Shown piece after piece: positions 1 to 5,020 of a stretch of 5,020 nt of DNA. A program made the position numbers and the translations under genes. The stretch spans positions 1 to 5,020 of the forward strand of contig CAVRZY010000146.1 of NCBI GenBank assembly GCA_963725415.1. The letters run 5' to 3'. Source of the stretch: CAVRZY01 sp963725415. Lineage in GTDB: Bacteria > Acidobacteriota > Terriglobia > Bryobacterales > Bryobacteraceae. Numbering within the stretch: position 1 is the stretch's first letter; each line of letters begins with the position of its first letter. The notes beneath the pieces were generated by a model that worked only from the letters and a program-made list of their open reading frames with translations, made no database searches and had not been told where the DNA came from.

Positions 1-254
1 GGGCCGGGTAGTAAGGCCTTGACTGCTACAGGTCGTTCTCCCAGCGGGCTTCGCGAGTCGTCTCTGCCAGAACGGAGACGGAAACACCCGGTACTGGACG
101 TCGGCGTACGCCGCCGTTCATTGATCCGCCGCACAGGTCACCTGGAGAGCCACGCTCTCGGGCTTGTCAGATCCGAACTCCTTCATGGATACCTTCCATG
201 CGGCAGAACCGATGAGCGGCGACTCGTTGCTGGCGCCGCGGCCTAGCTCGGCTG
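1..254. other. Gene-free left flank with short inverted repeats and possible gene remnant
   Basis: I see no intact gene here. The plus-strand frame open from 19 to 246 gives an Arg/Leu/Ser/Gly-rich product with no recognisable motif and is probably chance. On the minus strand, coding-like stretches occur in different frames: one ends at a TGA at 118-120 and contains KVSMKEFGSDKPESVALQV, and another ends at a TAG at 26-28 and contains VSVSVLAETTREARWENDL. Several short inverted repeats are present: 59-66 with 73-80 (8 bp including one G-U), 102-113 (perfect 12-bp palindrome), 134-144 (CAGGT-C-ACCTG), 145-150 with 154-159 (GAGAGC/GCTCTC) and 184-189 with 195-200 (CATGGA/TCCATG). None is followed by a T-run, so they do not look like intrinsic terminators. 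The stretch may be a decayed gene or a structured non-coding region. Confidence 0.4.
26..231 (-). pseudogene. Possible decayed gene remnant, minus strand
   Basis: Reading right to left, the frame from about 231 to the TGA at 118-120 gives NESPLIGSAAWKVSMKEF and then GSDKPESVALQVTCAADQ, with a balanced protein-like composition. The same frame just past the stop still looks coding (AAYADVQYRV). A neighbouring frame then looks coding to a TAG at 26-28 (31 codons from the ATG at 119-121, which overlaps the previous stop as ATGA). Two readings are possible. One is a former gene broken by a stop and a frame change, truncated on its 5' side near the toxin-antitoxin promoter. The other is two very small coupled ORFs: 22 aa from the ATG at 184-186, preceded by GGAAGG at a good distance, and then the 31-aa ORF. 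I do not recognise a family. Chance open frames in GC-rich DNA are also possible, so this is a weak call. Confidence 0.22.
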
Positions 255-293
255 GGACTGAACTTAGTCCTAGCCTTAGTCTATAATGGGCTT
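255..293 (+). promoter_or_regulatory. Promoter and possible autoregulatory operator of the toxin-antitoxin pair
   Basis: A perfect TATAAT -10 hexamer lies at 282-287, only 6 bases before the GTG start at 294. A poor -35 candidate (CTGAAC at 258-263 or TGAACT at 259-264) sits 17-18 bases upstream of it. Directly repeated CTTAGTC copies lie at 263-269 and 275-281 (12 bases apart, about one helical turn), and an inverted repeat GGACT-N6-AGTCC lies at 255-259 and 266-270. Antitoxins of the Phd/YefM type normally bind repeats overlapping their own promoter and repress it, alone or with the toxin, so these repeats are reasonable operator candidates. The -10 match and the repeats are read directly from the sequence; their function is inferred. 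Confidence 0.6.
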
Positions 294-524
294 GTGGACG
301 TCAACATCCACCAAGCCAAGACTCACCTGTCCAGGCTCCTCGAGCGTGTGGCGCTGGGCGAAGAGATCGTGATCGCCAAGGCGGGCAAGCCGGTGGCCCG
401 GCTGGTACGGGTTGACAGGCCGGGGGTCAAGCGCGTACTCGGGACCGCGAAGGGAGATTTCGTGGTGCCGGATGATTTCGACGCGCCCCTGCCGGAAGAG
501 GTCCTGGCGGAATTCTTCAAATGA
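294..524 (+). CDS. Phd/YefM-type antitoxin (type II toxin-antitoxin)
   Basis: This 76-residue protein is the antitoxin of the pair. It is expected to bind and block the PIN nuclease encoded just downstream and to repress its own promoter. The first 45 or so residues carry the Phd/YefM signature: NIHQAKTHLSRLLERV (4-19), then EEIVIAKAGKPVARLV (23-38), the usual helix followed by short strands of the DNA-binding, dimerising domain. The C-terminal part, with GDFVVPDDFDAPLPEEVLAEF (54-74), is the acidic toxin-binding tail commonly seen in antitoxins paired with PIN toxins. The start is fixed by the conserved N-terminus: GTG at 294 is the only usable codon, there is no Shine-Dalgarno sequence, and the TATAAT at 282-287 places transcription initiation at about the start codon, suggesting a leaderless mRNA. 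Its TGA stop overlaps the toxin ATG. Family assignment is firm; DNA binding is inferred from the family. Confidence 0.92.
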   Translation: MDVNIHQAKTHLSRLLERVALGEEIVIAKAGKPVARLVRVDRPGVKRVLGTAKGDFVVPDDFDAPLPEEVLAEFFK

Positions 525-907
525 GGGTTCTGCTCGACACGCACGCCTTCTTGTGGGCGATCACGGCTGACCCGCGGCTGTCGGCGGCAGCGCAGCGCAT
601 TTTTCTCGGCGGAGGCAACACGCTCCTGCTCAGCGCCGCCAGTCTCTGGGAGATCGCGATCAAGGTCCGCATCGGGAAGCTGCCCTTGCCTCGGCCCACG
701 GATCGTTACCTGCTGGACCAGTTGTCGCGCAACGCCATCGAGGTGTTGCCTGTGGCGGCGTCGCATGTGCTGCGCCTGTTCGAACTGCCCGACATCCACC
801 GTGATCCGTTCGACAGACTGCTGGTGGCGCAGTGCCGAGTCGAAGGTCTACCCCTGGTGAGCGGCGATGCGCAACTGAGCCAGTACGCGGTCGAGATCCT
901 CTGGTAG
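521..907 (+). CDS. vapC: PIN-domain ribonuclease toxin, VapC family
   Basis: A complete 128-residue PIN-domain protein, a normal length for VapC-type toxins. Such toxins are Mg2+/Mn2+-dependent endoribonucleases in the cytoplasm that cleave RNA, often tRNA or rRNA, and stop growth when not held by the antitoxin; the target of this one cannot be read from sequence. Acidic active-site candidates are all in place: D6 in LLDTHAFLWA, E44 in SLWEIAIK, D95 and D98 in HRDPFDRLLVAQ, and D116 in LVSGD. The DPFDRLL-AQ motif is typical of the PIN subgroup that pairs with Phd-type antitoxins. The ATG at 521 overlaps the antitoxin stop (ATGA), and no strong ribosome binding site precedes it, so translation is probably coupled to the antitoxin. 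The frame is intact with no missing catalytic residue. Eleven bases after its stop, the gene on the opposite strand ends. Confidence 0.94.
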   Translation: MRVLLDTHAFLWAITADPRLSAAAQRIFLGGGNTLLLSAASLWEIAIKVRIGKLPLPRPTDRYLLDQLSRNAIEVLPVAASHVLRLFELPDIHRDPFDRLLVAQCRVEGLPLVSGDAQLSQYAVEILW

Positions 908-918
908 CCGGCCGGGCC

Positions 919-1917
919 TCAGAACCCGCCCCGCGGCCGATAGCCCGGGCGGGCGCGGACACGGTACTTCTTGCCGATGTCGGTCACGATTTCGACGCTG
1001 ATTTTGCGGAAGCCTTCGTTGGGGTTGGGAGCCGGGTAGTAAGTGATGGTGTAGGAGTTGCCCAGGTCCTCGCGAATCGATTCGAAGGCCTCGACTTGCC
1101 GCTGCCAGGTCTTGGCCCAGTAGGCCTTGCCGCCGGTGCGGGCGCTGATGCGCCGGAACACGCCCGAGGAGATGGGGTCCTTGTTCACCTCGGTGGTGGA
1201 AATGACGTAAATGGGAATGCCCTCATCTTCGGCCACCGCGCGGACATCATCCGGGGCCACCATGCTGGCGTTGTCGGGGCCGTTGGAGAAGACGATGATC
1301 ACTTTTCGTCCGGGGACCTTGGCGGCGTCCCGCAAGGTCAGCAGCAGGGTGTTGTAGAGTGCGGCATCATCGCCGGCCACCGCTTTGCGCAGGCCCAGCA
1401 TTGCCTCGTTGCGATCCTGGGTGAGCGGGGCGGCGCGGGAGAGGTTGCGGCTGAAGGTATAGACGGCCACCGAGTCGGCGCGGTCCAGCCCGCGCACGAA
1501 ATCGGCGATGGCGTCGGAGGCGTAAACGAAGCCGCGATACATGTAATTGCTGGTATCGAACAGGACGAAAACGTTGGTGCCCACGAAGGCGTCGGCCGTG
1601 GCAACCGGGCCGGGCTTGGCGTCGGCCGGGCGCGCGGCGGGAATGAGCGGGCGCGTGCTGCCGTCGTCTAGCACCTGAAGGGGCGGCCTGCTGCCCTCGG
1701 CGAAGGTGGCCACCTTCTCGATGATGCCGTCCTCCAGGATGCGGAAATCGCTGGGCTTCAGCCCGTTAATATACTTGCCCTTGCTGTCGGTGACGGTGAA
1801 GGTCAGCACCACCATGTCAACCTTGACGCGGAAGATAGGGCGCTGTCCTTCCTGGGCATGCAGCCCGGCCGCCAAAGCACTGAGTGTGGCGAGGATTCCT
1901 AGCTTGCCGGCAATCAT
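919..1917 (-). CDS. Secreted VWFA-related protein of the acidobacterial type, degenerate MIDAS
   Basis: A 332-residue protein resembling the acidobacterial VWFA-related domain family (TIGR03436-like). Residues 1-21 form a signal peptide ending in GLHA before QEGQ, so the protein should leave the cytoplasm; I see no other membrane segment. Residues 28-72 form the family's N-terminal beta module (VDMVVLTFTVTDSKGKYING, then LKPSDFRILEDG). A von Willebrand factor A fold follows at about 115-290, with VFVLFDTSNYM, SVAVYTFS, RKVIIVFSNGPDN and IPIYVIS. The family's usual ending is at 289-329 (YTITYYPAPNPNEGFRKISV, then YRVRARPGY). The metal site is abnormal: DxSxS reads DTSNY (121-125), the loop threonine is replaced in GDDAALY (182-188), and the SDG-type aspartate is N212. 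The ATG at 1915-1917 is supported by GAAGGA (1925-1930), 7 bases upstream. It lies 18 bases after the large upstream gene, probably in the same operon. The ligand is unknown. Confidence 0.93.
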   Translation of the reverse strand: MIAGKLGILATLSALAAGLHAQEGQRPIFRVKVDMVVLTFTVTDSKGKYINGLKPSDFRILEDGIIEKVATFAEGSRPPLQVLDDGSTRPLIPAARPADAKPGPVATADAFVGTNVFVLFDTSNYMYRGFVYASDAIADFVRGLDRADSVAVYTFSRNLSRAAPLTQDRNEAMLGLRKAVAGDDAALYNTLLLTLRDAAKVPGRKVIIVFSNGPDNASMVAPDDVRAVAEDEGIPIYVISTTEVNKDPISSGVFRRISARTGGKAYWAKTWQRQVEAFESIREDLGNSYTITYYPAPNPNEGFRKISVEIVTDIGKKYRVRARPGYRPRGGF

Positions 1918-1924
1918 AATGGCT

Positions 1925-1930
1925 TCCTTC
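1925..1930 (-). promoter_or_regulatory. Ribosome binding site of the VWFA-related gene
   Basis: GAAGGA on the minus strand, 7 bases before the ATG at 1915-1917. It lies entirely in the 18-base gap after the TAG (1936-1938) of the upstream gene. It supports this start and shows that the VWFA gene can be translated independently within a shared transcript. Confidence 0.75.
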
Positions 1931-1935
1931 TGCCT

Positions 1936-4900
1936 CTATTGCGAAGATGCTTTCTGCTCGGTCTCCATCTGGACGCGGAGCTTCAAGCGCACATCCTCGC
2001 CCACCAGGCGGAGGGACCGCAGCAAAGCCGGCCAGTCCTCCAGGTGCGTGGCGAAGATCCTTTCGACGGTTTTCTGAGTCCACTCGGGGATGAGCAAGTT
2101 GAGCTGCGCGGGAGGCACGTGAACCTCGTCGGCCAGAGCGGCCCAATAGAGGATCATGGACTCCCAGCTCTCGGCCATGATGCGGCTGGAGTAGCCCATC
2201 AGAGTGGGGAAGGTTCGCAGGCAGCAGCAGCTCGGGCCGATAGGAATTGGTCAGGGTGGGCTTGGGCGTCCCGAAGGCCCTGGAGATGGCCGCATAGCTG
2301 ACCTGCTCGGGCGATTCGCGCTCCAGCCGCCGGATTTCGCTGACCACAAACCCGGTGGAGTCCTTCTCGCGGCGCAGCGTCTCAGCGGCCAGCACGAACA
2401 ACTCCGCCGGGGTAATTCTTTCCAAGGCCGCGCGGACTTCGCCTTGCTCCAGCAAGCGGGTGATCCTCCAGGCGCGCGCCGGGGCGGCCTGGCGATCCAG
2501 GATTTCGGAAACCTGCTGGCGGCGGCGGGCATCCAGGACCGCCTCGGCCAGCAAGGATTCGGCGTAACGCATGTGCAGGCCGACCCAATGCATCTGGGCG
2601 GGAGTGACGCTCCACCAGCGCGGGATCTTGGCGCTCAGGATCATCTGGGGAACCAGGTCGCCCCAGATGAGGGCCTGCTCGCGGGAGGGGACCATGAAGT
2701 TCTGCTCGGCCTCGGCCAGCGCATAGGGCAGGCCGGAGAGCGAGCCCATCAGGCGGCCGCCGGCGCTGGAGGGCCAGCCGGTCCCCAGTACTTCGGTGAA
2801 CCGCCAGGTTTGGGTGTTGCCCTGCATGCCCAGGAAGTCGTGGCTGCGGACGAACAGTGGGTTGGTGATAAGCAGTTGCGCGCCGGGCGGAGCGTAGTGA
2901 ACGTAGTTGAGCCCCACCAGGGTGTCGCGCAAGATGGGGGCCAGCAGCCCGCGCGCTTCGCGCAACTTCTCGGCGTCGCTGCCGGCGCGCTCGATGGCGG
3001 TGCGCAGGTTGAGCTTGCGCTGCGTATCGAGGTGGCGCTCGGTCCAGTAACCGAAGGCGAAGGCGTTCTTCTCGACGGCGGTGAGGCTGGCGCGAGGAAG
3101 CTGAATCTCCGCGATGCGCGCAGCCAGGCGATTCACCAAAGCCGGGTTCAGCTTTTCGCCGCGGGAGATGCTTTCCAGGTGGTCGGCCAGATCGAACAGG
3201 ACATTCAGAGAGAGCAGGCGCTGGGCTTCCAGGATGCGGACCATGTCCTGCATGACCCGGTTCTGAGAATCCGAATCGCTGGGGCGGCTGAGGCCCGCCA
3301 GCAACTCGATCAGGCGGTCCTGGGGGCGCGCCGTTTCCGGGGAACGGGTGGCTTTCAGCAGCAGCCTGACGCCCGCGCGCCCGCTCTCGAACAGCTCGCG
3401 GTTGCTCCGGACCTTGGCGAAGCCGGAAAGGATTCCGGCCAGCGTCTCATCGGCCTCGGCGGCAGGGATGGAATTCTGGCGGCAGAAGATCTGCCAGAGG
3501 CCGACCAGAGCCTGCATCACCCCGGCGGTGTTGGAGCGCAACTGGAGGTCGCCCATGCGATTGATGGCCTGGGCGGTGTCCAGGAATTGCAGGATGGTCT
3601 GATCGCGAAGCGAAGGGGCTTCGGCAAAGATGGGGTACTGCGCGCCGTAGGCGCGGTACTCGCGGGCCAGGCGGTCCACGGTGGTGGCCTCGAGCGGCTG
3701 CGCGCGCCAGCGGTTGAGATCGCTGAGAGCCATGAAGATCTTCAGCGGCTCGTTCTCGACAGCCTTGCGGCAGAGCGCGAACAGGGCTTCGACGACATCG
3801 TCGGGTTCCTTCCAGGAGTTGGCCAGACGGGTTAATCTACCGTCGTACCTGCCGTGCGGATGACGGATGAAGAGATTCTTCCAGACCTCCAGGTTTCCGG
3901 GGATGTGGGGGCGGCCGTCGGGCTCCAGGCGCAGCCGGTTGGTCAGCAGCATCATGTCGGTGTTGGAGCGGAAGACGGGCCGAGCCGGGCCAGGGCTGGT
4001 GACGCGGCCGCGGACAGCCATGTAGAACCGCTTCATGCGGGCCGGCTCGGTGAGGTAATCCCTGAGGGGGCCGTCGATGCGGGCTAGCGCGTCGAAGAAG
4101 CTGGCCATCCAGCCGTCGTCTTTCGAGATCAAGCGCTCGAAGAAGGCGGCGCCTTTGTCCGGGGACACGCCCACCAGCTCGGTCCACATGGCAGCCGAGC
4201 GTGCCCCGCCGGGACTCACCGCCTTGCCGCCACGAATGGCGAACATGCCACCAAAGAAATCCAGTACGTGGGCGAAGGCCTTGAGCCGCTGCATGGGAAC
4301 GCTGGTGCGGAGCTCGTCGGCGGTTTCGCGATCCAGCTTGGAGAGGCCCAGGTAGAGCCGGCACAAGGACGGGTCGCCCAGGAACATGTCGATGAACTCG
4401 CCGGCCTGTCTCTCCTTTGCCGGCGCCCAGTAGTCGGCGCCGTAGAGGATGGGAACCAGGGTGGGTTTGAATTCGTAAGTGTACGGCCGGTTGGTGCGAA
4501 GGGCCTGCTCAAGCTCCGCCAGGGGGAAGCCGGAGTCGATGGTGAGGAAGGCGCGCGTGGCGTTGACGGTTTCCAGAACCACTTCGCTTCCGCAGCCCCC
4601 GCGCATGCGGTAACCGAGGATGCGCAGCAGCTCGCCGGTCTGTGAGGACTCGCAGGTTTCGATGCGGATGGTTTGCTGCTGCCCGGCCAGCTTGGTGAGT
4701 TCGCGGGCCTGGGAGAGGTAGCGGTTGATGAGCTTCATGTATTCGGTGGGCTCCAGCGCCTCGCCGCCGGTGGAAGCCTGGTAGCCGTTGGTGACCACGT
4801 TCCTGGCGAGGGCCGGCAGAAGCTCGGGGGAGCCGACGTCAGCGGAGACCGCGGCCATGCGGGAGAAGGAGCGCAAGGGGCCCGGAATTCCTATGGTCTG

Positions 4901-5020
4901 CGCCTCCTCCGGGGCGGGGCCGGGCTTGGGGGCGGGGATCGAGCTGGTCCCCTCGGTTCCGCCGGCCGCGCGGTACTCTTCGAGGTGCTGGCCGGCGGCG
5001 CTGCGGTCGCCCTCCAGCAG
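1936..5020 (-). CDS. Large uncharacterised protein, 5'-partial, frame disrupted near the C-terminus
   Basis: I do not recognise this protein. The frame is open from the right edge, with no stop and no ATG/GTG/TTG before a TTG at 4874-4876, so the real start lies outside the window. Visible residues 1-21 (LLEGDRSAAGQHLEEYRAAGG) resemble the end of a tetratricopeptide repeat. A Pro-rich linker follows (22-48), then a long, mainly helical, apparently soluble region with no transmembrane segment. Noticeable motifs are GYRMRGGCGSE (136-146), AFLTIDSGFPLAELEQAL (157-174), ITNPLFVRSHDFLGMQ near 720 and RWWSVTPAQMHWVGLHMRY near 800. At codon 938 (CCC-C, plus 2206-2209) the frame breaks; skipping one C gives PANLPTLMGYSSRIMAESW and a C-terminus ending at a TAG at 1936-1938, for 1027 visible residues. 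It precedes the VWFA gene by 18 bases, suggesting one operon. A role with the secreted VWFA protein is inference only. Confidence 0.75.
2206..2209 (-). other. Frameshift site in the large gene (C4 run)
   Basis: The minus strand reads CTT CCC CAC in the incoming frame. Omitting one of the four C gives CTT CCC ACT CTG ATG, joining the two protein-like frames as LPTLMGYSS. The downstream frame is blocked by a TGA at about 2250, so the switch must lie between there and here. The ATG at 2197-2199 in the downstream frame has no Shine-Dalgarno sequence in front of it, which argues against a separate 87-residue gene. CCC-C is also a known +1 slip-prone context for proline tRNA, so a sequencing error, a mutation and recoding all remain possible. 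Confidence 0.7.

Noticed and set aside
3..15. 13-base repeat GCCGGGTAGTAAG, also at 1031-1043
   Set aside because: In the VWFA gene it is part of the codons for TYYPA. A single 13-base match in 5 kb of GC-rich DNA is easily chance, and the flanks do not match; a second VWFA gene beyond the left edge cannot be shown.
925..953. Possible terminator hairpin (CCCGCCC at 925-931 with GGGCGGG at 947-953)
   Set aside because: It lies inside the VWFA coding end, has a 15-base loop and no T-run on either strand.
832..1671. Plus-strand open frame of 279 codons overlapping the toxin end and the VWFA gene
   Set aside because: It lies opposite a well-recognised VWFA-related protein, and its product is low-complexity Gly/Ala/Val. 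It is a shadow frame.
1936..2199. Separate 87-residue gene starting with the ATG at 2197-2199
   Set aside because: There is no Shine-Dalgarno sequence, and its sequence joins smoothly to the upstream protein when one C is omitted, so it is better read as the C-terminus of the large protein.
1817..2205. Uncorrected C-terminal extension of the large gene into the VWFA gene
   Set aside because: Composition changes abruptly to Arg/Gly/His/Pro-rich and it would overlap the VWFA gene by 101 bases; the shifted frame is clearly better.
2204..3835. Long open frame on the plus strand (543 codons) opposite the large gene
   Set aside because: Its product is Gly/Ala/Gln-rich with no motif, as expected for the antisense of a GC-rich gene; the minus-strand product has helical, balanced protein composition.
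1..5020. tRNA, rRNA, CRISPR array, insertion sequence, riboswitch
   Set aside because: I looked for cloverleaf-type elements, regularly spaced repeats, transposase motifs and terminal inverted repeats with target duplications and saw none.

Overview
The window looks like a high-GC chromosomal fragment from an Acidobacteriota member, plausibly of the Solibacter/Bryobacter type. The main reason is the gene at 919-1917 (minus), which reads end to end like the acidobacterial VWFA-related family (TIGR03436-like) that is strongly expanded in that phylum. This assignment comes from reading motifs; no database search was possible.

Layout. Positions 1-254 hold no intact gene. They contain several short inverted repeats and minus-strand coding-like scraps broken by stops and frame changes, possibly a decayed gene. 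Positions 255-293 are an AT-richer promoter region with a perfect TATAAT, a 7-bp direct repeat and a small inverted repeat. Positions 294-907 (plus) hold a complete type II toxin-antitoxin pair: a Phd/YefM-type antitoxin and a PIN-domain (VapC-type) toxin joined by an ATGA overlap. Eleven bases later, converging from the other strand, lies the secreted VWFA-related protein (919-1917, minus). Upstream of it in the same direction, separated by 18 bases, is a very large protein of unknown function (1936-5020, minus). That gene runs off the right edge of the window, so its true start is not visible.

The large gene carries a frame disruption at a run of four C (plus-strand GGGG, 2206-2209). Read without correction, the frame changes into Arg/Gly/His/Pro-rich sequence and would run 101 bases into the VWFA gene. 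Skipping one base joins it smoothly to a normal-looking 90-residue C-terminus ending just before the VWFA ribosome binding site. It could be a sequencing error, a real mutation, or a +1 slip on the CCC-C motif.

How the genes work together. The antitoxin and toxin form one self-contained transcription unit with its own promoter, apparently giving a leaderless GTG-started message. The large unknown protein and the VWFA protein are probably co-transcribed and may act together outside the cytoplasm. The VWFA protein has lost the usual metal-binding (MIDAS) residues at three positions, so any partner binding is probably not classical metal-dependent adhesion. The two units appear functionally unrelated. 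The best candidate for something undescribed is the pair of large unknown protein plus degenerate-MIDAS VWFA protein.
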